DNA of 64,000 nucleotides from an uncultured Shewanella sp. (GCF_947491715.1 NZ_CANLKR010000019.1:45337-109336), one strand, 5' to 3'; shown: positions 20,191 through 34,681, counted from the first letter of the stretch. Numbers and translations are program-made. The notes: generated by a model not told the origin, from the sequence alone.

Positions 20191-21549
20191 ATGGAAACAT
20201 TAAAACTTACTGCTTGTGCTTTTTTTGCAGCCTTCGTAACCGCCTGTGGCGGCAGTGATCCAGAGCCAGCCAATACTAATGAAAATACTGGCACCCCCTC
20301 CCCTGTTTATTTAACCTTAGATGCGATGCGTTCCAACCAGTGTGGTGTATTAAGCCCCGATGTTGATGCACGCTTTCTTGTTCATGACAGTGACGGTAAT
20401 ATATTAAGTGAACATCAAACTGATACAGACGGGCACCTTGAAATTGAATGGACTGCTGCAAGTCAGCACATCACTCAACTCACCTACACAAATCCTAATG
20501 ATCTTGATGTCGGTGTTACAGTGAATAGCTACCTCGATGTTACAGCAGGTGATTTAGGTAAAAAAATTTATTATATCAATAATGATATCGGTTGTGAGTG
20601 CGATGAAGTCGACATTGATATTAGCGAACTGTATGACAACAGTGAATTTCAATCAGTTAATTTCACTGCTAATAGAAGCACAATGAGCGTGTTCCTCGCA
20701 CCATATTTACAAGACAATATGACTAAAGTCAGTTGGTGTGCAAACACTATGACTGATATTACCCTTCTGGATAATGATGGCATTCAAACAAAAGCTGCCA
20801 TTAGGCTGTTTTCGCAAACTGATGATCAAGAGTTGACCTTAAGTGATTTCAGTGAGGGTATTGAAGTTAATATTGCGCCACCAACCGAGACCAGCTTTCT
20901 GGTGGCTTACACTGGCTTTTATCAATTTAGAAATGATTCATGGAACACCAATCAGAATAGCTCCAACCATGACAAGCCTATCTACATATATCCGGATCTA
21001 GATCTTACTTCGATGCTTTATACTCATGATTTCTTCTCATCAAATATCTTAGACTCCCACGCCAATATCAATATCTCTTCGCGTCAGCCAATCGATGATG
21101 AAGGTTATACCCAGCCAATTGAGTTATTGACGGCCGATGAGTCCTTGCTGCCAGAGGTTGAACATATCGCCACGCAGATGCGCTTAGACGCGGATACGAT
21201 CGATTTTGACTTTAGCAATTATGACAACCATATTTCATCCACTGTTTTGAAGCTAGATAATGCTAGCCAGTCTTATTTTGAGAGTGATAACACTTGGTTC
21301 ATTTTTACTGGGCGAGAAGGGACAATTCCCACATTGAGTTTACCTGAACATATTCAGGCGAAATTTAATGCCATAGAACACAAAAGAGTCAGTATTAGCT
21401 TAAGGAAAGTGGATCGCTATTTATCATTATCCGAGTGGCGAGCACAGCTCGCGAAAGAGAGTCGTTCAGAAGATCGCGCCAATGAGCTGCTTTATTTGAA
21501 TCGCCAATTGATTACTGTGAATTTCGACCTAACAACGCCCAATGAATAA
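20191..21549 (+). CDS. Exported lipoprotein of unknown function
   Basis: A 452-residue protein with a type II signal: hydrophobic start and lipobox V-T-A-C at C19, followed by GGSDPEPANTNENTG, a flexible acidic linker. The mature part is rich in Asp, Asn and Thr and has repeated beta-sandwich-like strands, for example an early DSDGNILSEHQTDTDGHLEI motif that resembles Ig-like or carboxypeptidase-regulatory repeats. I do not recognise the family. It is the only plus-strand gene inside the ribosomal block, convergent with tufA and sharing its terminator. A surface or outer-membrane role is likely. Confidence 0.8.
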   Translation: METLKLTACAFFAAFVTACGGSDPEPANTNENTGTPSPVYLTLDAMRSNQCGVLSPDVDARFLVHDSDGNILSEHQTDTDGHLEIEWTAASQHITQLTYTNPNDLDVGVTVNSYLDVTAGDLGKKIYYINNDIGCECDEVDIDISELYDNSEFQSVNFTANRSTMSVFLAPYLQDNMTKVSWCANTMTDITLLDNDGIQTKAAIRLFSQTDDQELTLSDFSEGIEVNIAPPTETSFLVAYTGFYQFRNDSWNTNQNSSNHDKPIYIYPDLDLTSMLYTHDFFSSNILDSHANINISSRQPIDDEGYTQPIELLTADESLLPEVEHIATQMRLDADTIDFDFSNYDNHISSTVLKLDNASQSYFESDNTWFIFTGREGTIPTLSLPEHIQAKFNAIEHKRVSISLRKVDRYLSLSEWRAQLAKESRSEDRANELLYLNRQLITVNFDLTTPNE

Positions 21550-21572
21550 ATACAGGCATAAATCATAAAAAC

Positions 21573-21599
21573 AAAAAAGGCAGCCTAAGCTGCCTTTTT
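21573..21599. terminator. Bidirectional terminator between lipoprotein gene and tufA
   Basis: Stem GGCAGC/GCTGCC with A6 on one side and T5 on the other works in both directions. It differs by one base from the tufB terminator (38376-38402), so the two tuf 3' regions are homogenised. Confidence 0.85.
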
Positions 21600-21622
21600 C
21601 TATTACATAAAATTAATGCCGA

Positions 21623-22807
21623 TTAAGCAATAATCTTAGCAACAACACCCGCACCTACTGTACGGCCACCTTCACGAATAGCGAAGCGTAAACCTTCGTC
21701 CATCGCGATTGGGCAGATTAGTGTAACGGTCATTTGAACGTTATCACCTGGCATTACCATTTCTACGCCTTCAGGTAACTCAATTGTACCTGTTACGTCA
21801 GTTGTACGGAAGTAGAACTGTGGACGGTAGCCTTTGAAGAATGGAGTATGACGTCCACCTTCTTCTTTTGAAAGTACATAGATTTCTGATTCAAAAGTTG
21901 TATGAGGAGTGATTGAACCTGGCGCTGCCAATACTTGACCACGCTCAACTTCGTCACGCTTAGTACCACGTAGTAGTACACCACAGTTCTCACCTGCACG
22001 ACCTTCGTCAAGCAGTTTACGGAACATTTCAACACCAGTACAAGTTGTCTTAGTGGTATCTTTGATACCCACGATTTCAACTTCTTCACCCACTTTGATG
22101 ATACCGCGCTCTACACGACCGGTAACAACAGTACCACGACCTGAGATTGAGAAAACATCTTCGATTGGAAGAATGAATGCACCGTCAATCGCACGCTCTG
22201 GCTCTGGAATGTAAGTATCTAGCGCTTCTGCAAGCTCAATGATCTTCGCTTCCCACTCAGCTTCGCCTTCAAGGGCTTTAAGCGCTGAACCTTGGATAAC
22301 TGGCAAGTCATCACCTGGGAATTCATATTCAGAAAGCAGTTCACGAACTTCCATTTCGACAAGCTCAAGTAGCTCTTCGTCATCTACCATGTCACATTTG
22401 TTCATGAATACGATGATGAAAGGAACACCAACCTGACGAGAAAGTAGGATGTGCTCACGCGTTTGTGGCATTGGGCCATCAGTAGAAGCAACAACTAAGA
22501 TTGCACCGTCCATTTGAGCAGCACCAGTGATCATGTTTTTAACATAATCCGCGTGACCTGGGCAATCTACGTGCGCATAGTGACGAGTTGGTGTGTCATA
22601 TTCGATGTGAGAAGTATTAATTGTAATACCACGCTCACGCTCTTCTGGAGCGTTATCGATTTGTGCGAAATCTTTAACTTCACCACCGTAAGTTTTAGTC
22701 AATACAGCAGAGATAGCAGCAGTTAGAGTAGTTTTACCATGGTCAACGTGACCAATTGTGCCTACGTTTACATGGGGTTTACTACGTTCAAATTTTTCTT
22801 TAGCCAC
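21623..22807 (-). CDS. tufA: Elongation factor Tu, copy A
   Basis: The GTPase that delivers aminoacyl-tRNA to the ribosome. At 394 residues it has GHVDHGKTT (P loop), DCPGHADY and NKCD (GTP binding) and the beta-barrel domains 2 and 3. The start codon is GTG, with AAGGA eight bases upstream; the second copy uses ATG. The protein is identical to copy B at 38426-39610. It is the last gene of the str operon (rpsL-rpsG-fusA-tufA), 83 bases after fusA. Confidence 0.98.
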   Translation of the reverse strand: MAKEKFERSKPHVNVGTIGHVDHGKTTLTAAISAVLTKTYGGEVKDFAQIDNAPEERERGITINTSHIEYDTPTRHYAHVDCPGHADYVKNMITGAAQMDGAILVVASTDGPMPQTREHILLSRQVGVPFIIVFMNKCDMVDDEELLELVEMEVRELLSEYEFPGDDLPVIQGSALKALEGEAEWEAKIIELAEALDTYIPEPERAIDGAFILPIEDVFSISGRGTVVTGRVERGIIKVGEEVEIVGIKDTTKTTCTGVEMFRKLLDEGRAGENCGVLLRGTKRDEVERGQVLAAPGSITPHTTFESEIYVLSKEEGGRHTPFFKGYRPQFYFRTTDVTGTIELPEGVEMVMPGDNVQMTVTLICPIAMDEGLRFAIREGGRTVGAGVVAKIIA

Positions 22808-22890
22808 GATATATTCCTTTCTTTTCAGAAAACTCGACTCTAAGTCGAGATAATAGCAATTAATTTATAACAATCACATTTTTCGCAGTT

Positions 22891-24987
22891 TTACATGCGA
22901 GATTCTGTGATTGCCTTAGCGATGTTTTGCGGCGCCTCAGAATACTTCAAGAACTCCATAGAGTATGAAGCACGACCCTGAGTCGCAGAGCGTAAATCGG
23001 TTGCATAACCAAACATTTCAGATAAAGGTACTACGGCTCGAACAAGTTTGACGCCGGCAATGCCGTCATCCATACCTTCGATCAAACCACGACGTCTATT
23101 CAAGTCGCCAACCACATCACCCATGTGATTTTCAGGTGTTGTGACTTCAACTTTCATGCAAGGTTCGAGCAGAACAGGGCTTGCATCTTCGCAGCCTTTT
23201 CTAAACCCGATAGAACCTGCCACTTTAAACGCCATTTCATTTGAGTCCACATCATGATATGAACCATCAAATAAAGTCACTTTTACATCCAACACAGGGA
23301 AACCGGCAACAACACCATTTTTCATCTGTTCTTGAATGCCTTTATCCACCGCTGGAATGTATTCCTTAGGAACCACACCCCCAACGATTTCGTTCACAAA
23401 TTCGTAGCCTGCACCTTCTTCTTGAGGTTCAAGCTTCAACCAAACATGACCGAATTGACCTCGACCACCTGATTGACGAACGAATTTACCTTCAACTTCC
23501 ACACTGCTGCGGATAGTCTCACGGTATGCAACTTGAGGCTTACCTACATTACACTCAACATTAAACTCGCGACGCATACGGTCAACGATGATGTCTAAGT
23601 GTAGTTCACCCATACCAGAGATCAGTATTTGCCCTGACTCTTCGTCAGTTTCAACACGGAATGATGGATCTTCCGCTGCCAATTTTTGCAGCGCAATGCC
23701 CATTTTCTCTTGGTCGGCTTTTGTTCTAGGCTCAACAGCGATAGTAATCACAGGCTCAGGAAATTCCATACGCTCTAAAATTACTTTGTGATCGATATCG
23801 CACAAAGTGTCGCCAGTTGTCACGTCTTTAAGACCAATAGCCGCCGCGATGTCTCCAGCGCGAACTTCTTTAATCTCTTGACGATCATTGGCGTGCATTT
23901 GCACCATACGACCCACTCGCTCGCGTTTTTGCTTAACCGAGTTATAAACGCCAGCACCACTTTCTAACACGCCTGAATAGACGCGAATAAAGCTTAATGT
24001 GCCAACGAATGGATCGGTTGCAATCTTAAACGCTAATGCTGAAAAAGGCGCGTCATCATCCGCAGGACGATGGACTTCCTCTTCTTTCTCATTGATCCCC
24101 GCAATAGCAGGCACCTCAGTAGGAGAAGGAAGGTATTCAACAACAGCATCGAGAACGGCTTGCACCCCTTTGTTCTTAAAAGCAGAACCACAAGTGGCCA
24201 ATACGATCTCATTGTTTAAGGTACGCTGACGTAATGCCTCTTTAATTTCAGCTTCAGACAAATCACCTTCTTCAAGGTATTTATCCATCAACTCTTCTGA
24301 TGCTTCAGCAGCCGCTTCAACCAAGTATTCACGCATTTCTGCCGCTTGCTCGGTCAAATCAGCTGGAATAGCCTCATAAGTGAAAGACGTGCCCTGATCT
24401 GCTTCAGACCAGTTAATCGCTTTCATTTTAATTAAATCAACAACGCCCTTGAAATTCTCCTCTGCACCAATATTCAATTGAATCGGTACACAGGTCGCGC
24501 CTAAACGGTTACGGATTTGCTCAACGACAGCAGTAAAATCTGCTCCAGCACGATCCATCTTATTGACGAATACGATACGAGGAACATGATACTTATCTGC
24601 TTGACGCCATACTGTCTCTGATTGAGGCTCAACACCAGAAGAGCCACAAAATACAACGACAGCGCCATCAAGGACCCTTAAAGATCGCTCTACTTCAATA
24701 GTGAAGTCAACGTGACCAGGAGTATCAATGATGTTAATACGGTGCTCAGTAAACTGGGCATCCATTCCGCGCCAGAAAGTAGTCGTTGCAGCTGAGGTGA
24801 TGGTAATCCCACGCTCCTGCTCCTGCTCCATCCAATCCATAGTGGCTGCGCCATCATGAACTTCACCGATCTTATGAGACATTCCGGTGTAGAATAGAAC
24901 ACGTTCAGTGGTGGTAGTTTTACCAGCGTCAACATGAGCGCAAATTCCGATATTACGGTAACGCTCAATTGGAGTTGTACGAGCCAC
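22891..24987 (-). CDS. fusA: Elongation factor G
   Basis: The translocase GTPase of the ribosome, also used in recycling. At 698 residues it is full length, with GTPase motifs [18 protein letters not shown] and NKMD and the domain IV/V region ([16 protein letters not shown]). It uses a GTG start with GAGGG upstream. It is in the str operon between rpsG and tufA. Confidence 0.98.
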   Translation of the reverse strand: MARTTPIERYRNIGICAHVDAGKTTTTERVLFYTGMSHKIGEVHDGAATMDWMEQEQERGITITSAATTTFWRGMDAQFTEHRINIIDTPGHVDFTIEVERSLRVLDGAVVVFCGSSGVEPQSETVWRQADKYHVPRIVFVNKMDRAGADFTAVVEQIRNRLGATCVPIQLNIGAEENFKGVVDLIKMKAINWSEADQGTSFTYEAIPADLTEQAAEMREYLVEAAAEASEELMDKYLEEGDLSEAEIKEALRQRTLNNEIVLATCGSAFKNKGVQAVLDAVVEYLPSPTEVPAIAGINEKEEEVHRPADDDAPFSALAFKIATDPFVGTLSFIRVYSGVLESGAGVYNSVKQKRERVGRMVQMHANDRQEIKEVRAGDIAAAIGLKDVTTGDTLCDIDHKVILERMEFPEPVITIAVEPRTKADQEKMGIALQKLAAEDPSFRVETDEESGQILISGMGELHLDIIVDRMRREFNVECNVGKPQVAYRETIRSSVEVEGKFVRQSGGRGQFGHVWLKLEPQEEGAGYEFVNEIVGGVVPKEYIPAVDKGIQEQMKNGVVAGFPVLDVKVTLFDGSYHDVDSNEMAFKVAGSIGFRKGCEDASPVLLEPCMKVEVTTPENHMGDVVGDLNRRRGLIEGMDDGIAGVKLVRAVVPLSEMFGYATDLRSATQGRASYSMEFLKYSEAPQNIAKAITESRM

Positions 24988-25060
24988 GATTTATACCCTC
25001 TTAGCTAAAACCTGAGTGATAGCAGTGTAAGTATGGCGTGGAAAAATCCACGCCATGATA

Positions 25061-25531
25061 TTACCAGCGGTAATGAGCAAACGCTTTGTTTGCTTCTGCC
25101 ATACGATGCACGTCTTCGCGCTTCTTAACAGCAGTGCCTTTGTTTTCTGAAGCGTCTAGCATTTCACCGGCTAGACGTAAAGCCATAGATTTTTCACCAC
25201 GCTTACGAGCAGCTTCAACTAACCAACGCATTCCCAGTGCATTACGACGAACTGGGCGTACTTCACATGGTACCTGGTAAGTAGAACCACCCACACGACG
25301 AGATTTAACCTCGACAGATGGACGGACATTTTCCAGGGCTGCTTCAAGGATTACTAGATGATCTTCGCTTTTCTTTTCAGCGACAACATCAAGTGCCTTG
25401 TAAATGATTTTTTCAGCAGTCGACTTTTTGCCGTCCTGCATAATGACGTTGATGAACTTAGCCAACAACTCACTATTAAATTTTGGATCTGGTAGGATTT
25501 TACGTTGTCCTACAACGCGACGTCTTGGCAT
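25061..25531 (-). CDS. rpsG: 30S ribosomal protein S7
   Basis: S7 starts assembly of the 30S head and is the translational repressor of the str operon in E. coli. At 156 residues it is full length ([20 protein letters not shown], and [20 protein letters not shown]). It is the second gene of the str operon. Confidence 0.98.
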   Translation of the reverse strand: MPRRRVVGQRKILPDPKFNSELLAKFINVIMQDGKKSTAEKIIYKALDVVAEKKSEDHLVILEAALENVRPSVEVKSRRVGGSTYQVPCEVRPVRRNALGMRWLVEAARKRGEKSMALRLAGEMLDASENKGTAVKKREDVHRMAEANKAFAHYRW

Positions 25532-25610
25532 AACAATTTCTCCGTATGCTTCAGGGACCCCAAAACTGGAATCTCAAATTATCTAGCTTGGCCTTACTTA
25601 ACGGAAAACG

Positions 25611-26033
<423 letters not shown>

Positions 26034-26039
26034 CTATAG

Positions 26040-26089
26040 CCCACAGGTGTGGGACGCGAAATTTTAGAAAGGTAATGGCCTGCTGTCAA
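26040..26089 (-). promoter_or_regulatory. str operon promoter and leader hairpin
   Basis: The minus strand reads TTGACA (plus 26084-26089), 17 bases, TAAAAT (plus 26061-26066), a near-consensus sigma-70 promoter about 75 bases before rpsL. Just downstream CCCACACCTGTGGG (26040-26053) can form a small hairpin at or near the start of the transcript. Confidence 0.8.
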
Positions 26090-26119
26090 GAAATAGACAA
26101 CTTTTAAGTGAAATTAGTT

Positions 26120-26146
26120 TAAAAAAAAGGCGCACAAGGCGCCTTT
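26120..26146 (-). terminator. Terminator of the rplJL-rpoBC operon
   Basis: AAGGCGC/GCGCCTT with a short loop, followed on the minus strand by eight T, lies 26 bases after the rpoC stop and just upstream of the str promoter. Confidence 0.85.
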
Positions 26147-26171
26147 TCGTGTTTTTTAGCCTTTTTCAGCC

Positions 26172-29100
26172 TTAATCCGAGCTACCTGCAAGGTTAAGAA
26201 GATCGGCAAGATTTTGCTCTGCTTCACTGGCACTGATCACCGGCGTTTCATCAAGCTGACCTGCTGGTGCTGCTTGTTGACGTTTCTGATGATATGAGTA
26301 ACCGGTACCTGCAGGGATCAAGCGACCTACAATCACGTTCTCTTTCAAGCCACGAAGTTTATCACTCTTACCACCTACTGCCGCTTCGGTCAGTACGCGC
26401 GTGGTTTCTTGGAAAGAAGCTGCTGAAATGAATGATTCCGTTGCAAGTGACGCTTTAGTGATACCTAATAACTCACGTTCGAAACGCGCTGGTTGCTTTC
26501 CTTGTGCTTCTAATTCGCGGTTAGCGATTTTCACACGAGACACTTCAGCTTGTTCACCCGCTAAGAATTGGCTATCACCGGCATCAGTGATCTCACACTT
26601 ACGCAACATTTGGCGAATAATCACCTCAATGTGCTTATCGTTGATTTTCACCCCTTGCAGACGGTAAACATCTTGTACTTCGTTGACGATATAGTTAGCC
26701 ACGTTGTGGATACCACGTAAACGCAAGATATCGTGTGCCGCTTCAGCACCATCAGCAATCACTTCACCACGTTCGACTTTTTCACCTTCGAACACGTTCA
26801 AGTTACGCCATTTCGGGATCATCTCTTCATAAGGCTTGTTACCATCTGCAGGCGTGATCACGAGACGACGCTTACCTTTGGTTTCTTTACCGAATGAAAT
26901 GGTACCCGAGATTTCCGCAAGAATAGCAGGCTCTTTTGGCTTACGCGCTTCAAATAAATCCGCAACCCGTGGAAGACCACCGGTAATATCACGGGTTTTA
27001 GATGACTCTTGTGGAATACGTGCTAGCGCATCACCAACATTAATCAGACCATTATCGTCTAAGTTAACGATCGCGTTGCCCGGTAAGAAGTATTGTGCTG
27101 GTACATCCGTACCTGGGATCATAAGATCGCTACCATCGCTCGCAAGCAATCGGATCATTGGGCGCATTTCTTTACCCGCAGTCGGACGCTGTGCAACATC
27201 AAGTACCACAATTGACGATAGACCCGTCAGTTCATCCGTTTGACGTGTCATAGTGACACCATCAATCATATCAACGAACTTAGTCGTACCCGCCACTTCT
27301 GTAATAATCGGGTGAGTATGAGGATCCCAGTTAGCGATGATGTTACCCGCTTCAAGCTGTGAATCTTCAAGCTTCTCAAGTACCGTACCGTAAGGCACTT
27401 TATAGCGCTCTTTCTCACGGCCTAGCTCATCAATGATCGCAAGCTCTGATGAACGAGACACAATCACCAACTTACCTTCGCTATTCGTCACATGCTTAGC
27501 ATTGTGCAGCTTCAGTGTACCGGCGTTCTTCACTTGAACATTGTTCGCTGCAGAGGCTCTTGACGCCGCTCCACCAATGTGGAAAGTACGCATCGTAAGC
27601 TGTGTACCTGGCTCACCAATCGATTGCGCTGCAACAACACCAATAGCTTCACCTTGGTTAATCAGATGACCACGAGCCAAATCACGACCATAACACGCCG
27701 CACACACACCAAAGTCTGTGTCACAACTGATCACTGAACGGACCTGAACTTCATCGATTGAGTGCTCTTCAAGCACATCACACCAAGCTTCATCAAGTAA
27801 TGTGTTACGTGGTGCAAGGACATTTTCAGTACCTGGATAACACACATCTTTCGCCACAACACGACCCAATACGCGTTCACGTAATGGTTCAACAACATCA
27901 CCACCTTCAATAAGGGGTTTCATTGTTAGCCCTTCGTGTGTGCCACAATCATCTTCAATCACCACGAGATCTTGCGCAACATCAACAAGACGACGAGTCA
28001 AGTAACCCGAGTTCGCCGTTTTCAATGCCGTATCGGCCAAACCTTTACGCGCACCGTGAGTTGAGATGAAGTACTGAGATACGTTTAGGCCTTCACGGAA
28101 GTTCGCCACAATCGGCGTTTCAATAATAGAACCATCCGGTTTTGCCATCAGACCACGCATACCCGCTAGCTGACGGATCTGAGCAGCACTACCACGAGCG
28201 CCCGAATCGGCCATCATGTAAATGCTGTTGAATGACTCTTGTTCTTCTTCCACACCGTCGCGATTGATCACAGTCTCAGTCGATAAATTCTTCATCATCG
28301 CTTTAGAGACTTTCTCGTTCGCACTAGCCCAGATATCAATAACCTTGTTATATCGCTCACCCGCGGTTACCAGACCAGACTGGAACTGCTCTTGAATCTC
28401 GATAACTTCAGCTTCAGCATCCGATACAAGCGTGTACTTCTCATCAGGGATGACCATGTCATCAATACCAACAGAAGCACCAGAGATCGTCGCAAAATGG
28501 AAACCGGTATACATCAATTGGTCAGCAAAGATAACGGTATCTTTTAGACCCAACTGACGGTAACAGGTATTCAATAACTTAGAGATTTGCTTTTTACCCA
28601 TGTTCTGGTTAACCAGATCATAAGACAAACCTTTAGGTAAGATCAGAGACAATAAAGCACGGCCCACAGTCGTATCCACAATGCGGCGTGTTTTGACTTT
28701 TTCACCTAATTCATTGATCGTCGTTTCAGTAATACGTACTTTAACGCGAGCATGCAATTCGGCAGAACCAGTACGATAAGCTTTCTCGGCTTCCGCAACA
28801 GATTCAAACGCCATGCCTTCACCTTTACCGTTAATGCGCTCACGGCTGGTATAGTAAAGACCCAATACAACATCTTGAGACGGTGTGATCACCGGCTCAC
28901 CATTTGCAGGTGAAAGGATGTTGTTGGTTGACATCATTAATGAACGTGCTTCTAGCTGAGCTTCCAGCGTTAGAGGCACGTGAACCGCCATTTGGTCACC
29001 ATCGAAATCGGCGTTGTATGCCGCACAAACCAAAGGATGCAGCTGAATCGCTTTACCTTCAATCAATACTGGCTCAAACGCTTGAATACCCAATCTGTGC

Positions 29101-30386
29101 AATGTTGGCGCACGGTTGAGCATCACTGGATGTTCGCGGATCACATCATCAAGGACATCCCAAACTTCAGGGACTTCACGTTCAACCATTTTCTTAGCGG
29201 CTTTAATGGTAGTGGCTAAACCACGACCTTCAAGCTTGCCATAGATGAAAGGTTTGAACAGTTCCAATGCCATCTTCTTAGGAAGACCACATTGATGTAG
29301 ACGTAACGTTGGACCCACGGTAATAACAGAACGACCAGAGTAATCAACACGTTTACCCAATAGGTTCTGACGGAAACGACCTTGCTTACCTTTGATCATA
29401 TCAGCCAAAGATTTAAGCGGACGCTTGTTAGAACCGGTAATCGCACGACCACGACGTCCGTTATCAAGCAATGCATCGACAGACTCTTGCAACATACGCT
29501 TTTCGTTACGTACGATGATATCTGGCGCTGCAAGGTCAAGTAGACGCTTCAAACGGTTGTTACGGTTAATCACACGACGATAAAGGTCGTTCAGATCAGA
29601 CGTCGCAAAACGACCACCATCAAGTGGCACTAATGGACGAAGATCAGGTGGCAGAACCGGTAATACTTTTAGGATCATCCACTCAGGCTTGTTACCTGAT
29701 TGGAAAAACGCTTCAATAAGTTTTAAGCGTTTGGTCATCTTCTTACGACGTGTTTCAGAGTTAATTGACGGTAACTCTTCACGCATCATCTCGATTTCTT
29801 TTTCAAGATCGATAGCACGCAGTAATTCTAAAACGGCTTCTGCACCCATTTTAGCTTCAAATTCATCACCGTACTCTTCCAATGCATCCAGATAATTTTC
29901 TTCTGTTAGCATTTGGCCACGCTCAAGACTGGTCATGCCAGGCTCGATAACGACGAATGATTCAAAATACAATACGCGCTCAATATCACGTAATGTCATA
30001 TCTAGCATCAAACCGATACGAGACGGTAATGATTTCAAGAACCAGATATGGGCAACTGGGCTTGCAAGATCAATGTGACCCATACGCTCACGACGTACTT
30101 TAGTCTGTGTAACTTCAACACCACACTTTTCACAGATCACACCACGGTGCTTAAGACGCTTATATTTACCACATAAGCATTCGTAATCTTTAACAGGACC
30201 AAAGATCCTTGCACAGAACAAACCTTCACGCTCAGGCTTGAATGTACGGTAGTTAATGGTTTCTGGCTTCTTAACTTCACCAAATGACCAAGAGCGGATC
30301 AGATCTGGCGACGCTAGGCCAATTTTGATCCCTTCGAATTCTTCAGTCTTGCTTTGCTGTTTCAGAAACTTTAATAAGTCTTTCAC
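26172..30386 (-). CDS. rpoC: RNA polymerase subunit beta'
   Basis: The clamp and active-site subunit of RNA polymerase. At 1404 residues it is close to the E. coli length. The N-terminal zinc ribbon has C70, C72, C85 and C88 (CLCGKYK then CEKCG). The catalytic magnesium loop [12 protein letters not shown] is intact, followed by trigger loop and bridge helix regions and the second zinc site around [13 protein letters not shown]. It starts 87 bases after rpoB and ends at an intrinsic terminator. Confidence 0.98.
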   Translation of the reverse strand: MKDLLKFLKQQSKTEEFEGIKIGLASPDLIRSWSFGEVKKPETINYRTFKPEREGLFCARIFGPVKDYECLCGKYKRLKHRGVICEKCGVEVTQTKVRRERMGHIDLASPVAHIWFLKSLPSRIGLMLDMTLRDIERVLYFESFVVIEPGMTSLERGQMLTEENYLDALEEYGDEFEAKMGAEAVLELLRAIDLEKEIEMMREELPSINSETRRKKMTKRLKLIEAFFQSGNKPEWMILKVLPVLPPDLRPLVPLDGGRFATSDLNDLYRRVINRNNRLKRLLDLAAPDIIVRNEKRMLQESVDALLDNGRRGRAITGSNKRPLKSLADMIKGKQGRFRQNLLGKRVDYSGRSVITVGPTLRLHQCGLPKKMALELFKPFIYGKLEGRGLATTIKAAKKMVEREVPEVWDVLDDVIREHPVMLNRAPTLHRLGIQAFEPVLIEGKAIQLHPLVCAAYNADFDGDQMAVHVPLTLEAQLEARSLMMSTNNILSPANGEPVITPSQDVVLGLYYTSRERINGKGEGMAFESVAEAEKAYRTGSAELHARVKVRITETTINELGEKVKTRRIVDTTVGRALLSLILPKGLSYDLVNQNMGKKQISKLLNTCYRQLGLKDTVIFADQLMYTGFHFATISGASVGIDDMVIPDEKYTLVSDAEAEVIEIQEQFQSGLVTAGERYNKVIDIWASANEKVSKAMMKNLSTETVINRDGVEEEQESFNSIYMMADSGARGSAAQIRQLAGMRGLMAKPDGSIIETPIVANFREGLNVSQYFISTHGARKGLADTALKTANSGYLTRRLVDVAQDLVVIEDDCGTHEGLTMKPLIEGGDVVEPLRERVLGRVVAKDVCYPGTENVLAPRNTLLDEAWCDVLEEHSIDEVQVRSVISCDTDFGVCAACYGRDLARGHLINQGEAIGVVAAQSIGEPGTQLTMRTFHIGGAASRASAANNVQVKNAGTLKLHNAKHVTNSEGKLVIVSRSSELAIIDELGREKERYKVPYGTVLEKLEDSQLEAGNIIANWDPHTHPIITEVAGTTKFVDMIDGVTMTRQTDELTGLSSIVVLDVAQRPTAGKEMRPMIRLLASDGSDLMIPGTDVPAQYFLPGNAIVNLDDNGLINVGDALARIPQESSKTRDITGGLPRVADLFEARKPKEPAILAEISGTISFGKETKGKRRLVITPADGNKPYEEMIPKWRNLNVFEGEKVERGEVIADGAEAAHDILRLRGIHNVANYIVNEVQDVYRLQGVKINDKHIEVIIRQMLRKCEITDAGDSQFLAGEQAEVSRVKIANRELEAQGKQPARFERELLGITKASLATESFISAASFQETTRVLTEAAVGGKSDKLRGLKENVIVGRLIPAGTGYSYHQKRQQAAPAGQLDETPVISASEAEQNLADLLNLAGSSD

Positions 30387-30473
30387 GTTTCTCTCCTGAA
30401 GGAGTTAAACCGGGTGCCCCACTTTAAAAGTAGGACACCGTTTTTGTTGCCAAACTAGAGGATTAATCTAGTT

Positions 30474-33400
30474 TTATTCTTGATCCAACTCGATATTAAT
30501 ACCGAGTGAGCGGATCTCCTTCAACAATACATTGAAGGACTCTGGCATACCTGGATTCATTTGATGGTTACCGTCAACGATGTTCTTATACATCTGTGTA
30601 CGACCATTCACATCATCTGATTTGACCGTTAGCATTTCTTGAAGCGTGTAAGCGGCACCATATGCTTCTAATGCCCATACTTCCATCTCACCGAAACGCT
30701 GACCACCAAACTGCGCTTTACCGCCGAGTGGTTGCTGAGTCACAAGACTGTATGAACCCGTTGAACGAGCATGCATCTTGTCATCAACCAAGTGATTAAG
30801 TTTCAGCATGTACATGTAACCTACGGTTACTTGACGCTCAAATTCATTACCTGTACGGCCATCAAACAACTTGCGTTGCCCTGATTCTGGTAATCCAGCA
30901 AGAGTCAGCATTTGCTTGATCTCTTTTTCTTTGGCACCATCAAACGCTGGCGTCGCAATTGGAATACCACCTTTGAGGTTTTTAGCCAAACGGATCACTT
31001 CATCATCAGTGAAAGAGTCAATGTCAACACGCTGAAGCACGTCATCACCTAACTCGTATACTTCTTTAATATACTGGCGAAGTTCAGCAAGTTCACGCTG
31101 CTCTTCAAGCATACTGGTAATACGATTACCAATACCTTTCGCAGCCGCACCTAAATGCACTTCAAGTACCTGACCGATGTTCATCCGCGAAGGTACACCC
31201 AGTGGGTTCAACACGATATCAACGGGATCGCCATTCTCATCGTAAGGCATGTCTTCAACAGGACAAATCTTAGAGATAACACCTTTGTTACCGTGACGAC
31301 CCGCCATTTTATCACCTGGCTGAATCGTACGTTTAACGGCTAAATAAACCTTAACGGTTTTCAATACACCGGGTGCTAAATCATCACCTTGAGTGATCTT
31401 ACGACGCTTAATTTCAAACTTCTTATCGAAATCAGCTTTCAGTTCAGCATGTTGCTCACTAAGTTGCTCAAGTTCAGTTTGTTTCGCTTCATCATCGATG
31501 TTTTGTAGCAATAACTGTGAACGTGGAATAGTGGCAATTTGAACATCGCTTAAACCTGTGCTCGCTAATAAATTACGCGCACGGCCGTAAACGCCTTCTT
31601 CCAAGATTTGGAATTCTTCGGTCAAATCTTTTCTCGCTTGCGCGATATGCATCTCTTCGATTTCAACAGCACGCTTATCTTTCTCAACGCCGTCACGGGT
31701 AAAGACCTGTACGTCGATGATCGTCCCTTTCACTGAGTTAGGTACGCGTAATGAACTGTCTTTAACGTCAGAGGCTTTTTCACCGAAAATAGCACGTAAA
31801 AGCTTCTCTTCTGGCGTCAGTTGCGTTTCACCTTTTGGTGTCACTTTACCGACCAGAATATCGCCACCTTTCACTTCTGCACCAATGTAAACGATACCTG
31901 ACTCGTCTAGTTTAGACAGAGCAGACTCACCGACATTTGGAATATCAGCAGTGATTTCTTCGCTACCTAATTTGGTATCACGGGCCACACAAGATAACTC
32001 TTGAATGTGGATAGTGGTGAAACGATCTTCTTGCGCAACGCGCTCAGAAATTAAGATCGAATCCTCGAAGTTATAACCGTTCCAAGGCATGAAGGCGATA
32101 CGCATGTTTTGACCCAGCGCTAAATCACCTAAATCCGTTGAAGGACCGTCAGCTAATACATCACCGCGAACCACTGGCTCACCGACGCTACAACATGGGC
32201 GTTGGTTGATACAGGTGTTTTGGTTAGAACGGGTATATTTGGTCAAGTTGTAGATATCGATACCGGCTTCACCTGGGGTCAGCTCAGCTTCGTTCACTTT
32301 AACAACGATACGACTCGCATCAACGTACTCAACAAAACCGCCACGCTTAGCAGCAACAACCACGCCTGAATCAACCGCTAATGTACGCTCAATCCCCGTA
32401 CCTACAAGCGGTTTATCCGCTTTTAATGTAGGAACAGCTTGACGTTGCATGTTCGCGCCCATCAAGGCACGGTTAGCATCATCGTGTTCAAGGAAGGGGA
32501 TCAGTGATGCCGCCACAGAAATAATTTGCTGTGGAGAGACATCCATATATTGCACATCAGTAGCACGCATAAAGGTGGCTTCACCTTTATGACGACACGC
32601 GATTTGCTCTTCTAGCATACGACCATTGTCATCAAGCTCAATGTTCGCCTGTGCAATAACGTAACGCCCTTCTTCAATCGCCGATAGGTAATCCACTTCA
32701 TCAGTGATCACACCATCAACAACCTTACGATAAGGGGTTTCTAGGAAACCATAAGAGTTGGTACGCGCAAAACTCGCAAGCGAGTTAATCAAACCAATGT
32801 TTGGTCCCTCAGGCGTTTCGATTGGACATAGACGACCATAGTGAGTCGGATGTACATCTCGAACTTCGAAACCAGCACGCTCACGAGTCAAACCACCTGG
32901 GCCTAATGCAGAAATACGACGCTTATGCGTCACTTCTGATAGCGGGTTGTTTTGATCCATAAACTGAGACAGTTGTGAAGAACCAAAGAATTCTTTCACT
33001 GCAGCAGAAATGGGTTTAGCGTTGATCAAATCCTGAGGCATAAGCTCATTGAGATCGCCAAGACTTAAACGCTCACGTACGGCACGTTCTACACGAACAA
33101 GACCAACACGGAACTGGTTTTCAGCCATTTCGCCAACACTACGAATACGACGGTTACCTAAGTGATCGATATCATCAACTTCATCATTACCGTTACGGAT
33201 CTTGATGATGTTTTTCATTACTGCAACGATATCTTCTTTACTTAGGATACCTTCGCCTTCATCGTCATCAATGCTTAGACGACGATTGAACTTCATACGA
33301 CCGACTTTCGATAAGTCATAACGCTCTTCACTGAAGAAAAGGTTATTGAATAAGGCTTCTGCAGCATCTTTGGTTGGTGGCTCGCCTGGACGCATCATAC

Positions 33401-34505
33401 GATAGATTTCAACCAAGGCTTCTAAGCGGTTAGTGGTTGAATCGATACGTAGCGTATCAGACATGTAAGCACCGTTATCAAGTTCATTGATATACAGTGT
33501 GCTCACTTCTTTAATGCCAGCCAAGGACAGTTTAGCCAGATCTTCTAGACCAATTTCAGCATTAGCAGAAACAATGACTTCGCCAGTATCAGGATCAATG
33601 TAGTCCTGACCTGAAATCTTACCAACAATATATTCAACTGGTACTTCAAGTTCTGTGGTATTTGTTTTTTCTAATTGACGAATATGGCGCGCCGTAACCC
33701 GACGTCCTTTCTCAACTAAAACAGTTCCTTCAGAATCTTTAATATCATAGCTTGCCGTTTCACCGCGCAGACGCTCGGCGACAAGATCCATCACTAGCGT
33801 GTCTTTCTTAACTTTGAAATTAACACGAGTGAAGAAGATATCGAGAATATCTTGAGTCGAATAATCCAATGCACGCAAAATGATTGACGCAGCCAATTTA
33901 CGACGACGGTCAATACGAACAAATAAGGCATCTTTTGGATCAAATTCGAAATCTAACCATGAACCACGGTAAGGAATAATACGTGCGTTATACAGTACCT
34001 TACCTGATGAATGTGTTTTACCACGATCATGGTCGAAAAATACCCCTGGGCTACGATGTAGCTGAGAGACAATAACACGCTCAGTACCGTTAATTACAAA
34101 GGTACCGTTGTCAGTCATAAGAGGGATATCCCCCATATAGACTTCTTGTTCTTTAATATCTTTAACTGTACCTGGTGCCGCTTCACGGTCATACAATACC
34201 ATACGTAATTTAACACGTAGTGGTGCAGAATATGTGATACCACGGATTTGACATTCTTTCACATCAAAAACAGGCTCGCCTAGCTTATAGCTGACATATT
34301 GCAGCTCTGAATTACCAGAGAAGCTTTTGATGGGAAAAACGCTACGGAAAGCCGCTTCAAAACCGCGCTCCCCAGTAGGATCTTGATCGGTGAACTTTTT
34401 AAATGAGTCCAACTGAATTGACAAAAGGTAAGGGATGTCCAGTACTTTTGGACTCTTACCGAAGTCTTTGCGAATACGCTTCTTTTCAGAATAGGAGTAA
34501 ACCAT
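30474..34505 (-). CDS. rpoB: RNA polymerase subunit beta
   Basis: The second catalytic subunit, 1343 residues from [17 protein letters not shown] (34505); an in-frame extension to 34574 adds non-family residues. The rifampicin pocket reads [20 protein letters not shown] then RISALGPGG, the rifampicin-sensitive type. The C-terminal [20 protein letters not shown] signature is present. Between rplL and rpoB lies an attenuator-like hairpin that would set the ratio of polymerase to ribosomal protein. Confidence 0.98.
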   Translation of the reverse strand: MVYSYSEKKRIRKDFGKSPKVLDIPYLLSIQLDSFKKFTDQDPTGERGFEAAFRSVFPIKSFSGNSELQYVSYKLGEPVFDVKECQIRGITYSAPLRVKLRMVLYDREAAPGTVKDIKEQEVYMGDIPLMTDNGTFVINGTERVIVSQLHRSPGVFFDHDRGKTHSSGKVLYNARIIPYRGSWLDFEFDPKDALFVRIDRRRKLAASIILRALDYSTQDILDIFFTRVNFKVKKDTLVMDLVAERLRGETASYDIKDSEGTVLVEKGRRVTARHIRQLEKTNTTELEVPVEYIVGKISGQDYIDPDTGEVIVSANAEIGLEDLAKLSLAGIKEVSTLYINELDNGAYMSDTLRIDSTTNRLEALVEIYRMMRPGEPPTKDAAEALFNNLFFSEERYDLSKVGRMKFNRRLSIDDDEGEGILSKEDIVAVMKNIIKIRNGNDEVDDIDHLGNRRIRSVGEMAENQFRVGLVRVERAVRERLSLGDLNELMPQDLINAKPISAAVKEFFGSSQLSQFMDQNNPLSEVTHKRRISALGPGGLTRERAGFEVRDVHPTHYGRLCPIETPEGPNIGLINSLASFARTNSYGFLETPYRKVVDGVITDEVDYLSAIEEGRYVIAQANIELDDNGRMLEEQIACRHKGEATFMRATDVQYMDVSPQQIISVAASLIPFLEHDDANRALMGANMQRQAVPTLKADKPLVGTGIERTLAVDSGVVVAAKRGGFVEYVDASRIVVKVNEAELTPGEAGIDIYNLTKYTRSNQNTCINQRPCCSVGEPVVRGDVLADGPSTDLGDLALGQNMRIAFMPWNGYNFEDSILISERVAQEDRFTTIHIQELSCVARDTKLGSEEITADIPNVGESALSKLDESGIVYIGAEVKGGDILVGKVTPKGETQLTPEEKLLRAIFGEKASDVKDSSLRVPNSVKGTIIDVQVFTRDGVEKDKRAVEIEEMHIAQARKDLTEEFQILEEGVYGRARNLLASTGLSDVQIATIPRSQLLLQNIDDEAKQTELEQLSEQHAELKADFDKKFEIKRRKITQGDDLAPGVLKTVKVYLAVKRTIQPGDKMAGRHGNKGVISKICPVEDMPYDENGDPVDIVLNPLGVPSRMNIGQVLEVHLGAAAKGIGNRITSMLEEQRELAELRQYIKEVYELGDDVLQRVDIDSFTDDEVIRLAKNLKGGIPIATPAFDGAKEKEIKQMLTLAGLPESGQRKLFDGRTGNEFERQVTVGYMYMLKLNHLVDDKMHARSTGSYSLVTQQPLGGKAQFGGQRFGEMEVWALEAYGAAYTLQEMLTVKSDDVNGRTQMYKNIVDGNHQMNPGMPESFNVLLKEIRSLGINIELDQE

Positions 34506-34681
34506 GGGTTTCCTCTGATTGCGGAATGTGACCAAGACTACATTAACATTGTCTATACAATGGTAACGTAGCAACGTTTGCCCATCACCGTTGAAAGCAA
34601 GAACCTAACCAGTAATCTCTGCTAGGAACTGCAACATCTGGCGATAAACGGTGAATAAAAAATCGCCTGCGCCTACAGCGC

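Noticed and set aside
34506..34574. Longer start for RpoB at 34574
   Set aside because: The 23 extra residues are outside the conserved family start MVYSYSEKK; the same reasoning excluded long starts of secY, rplB, rpsL, rplK and tufB.
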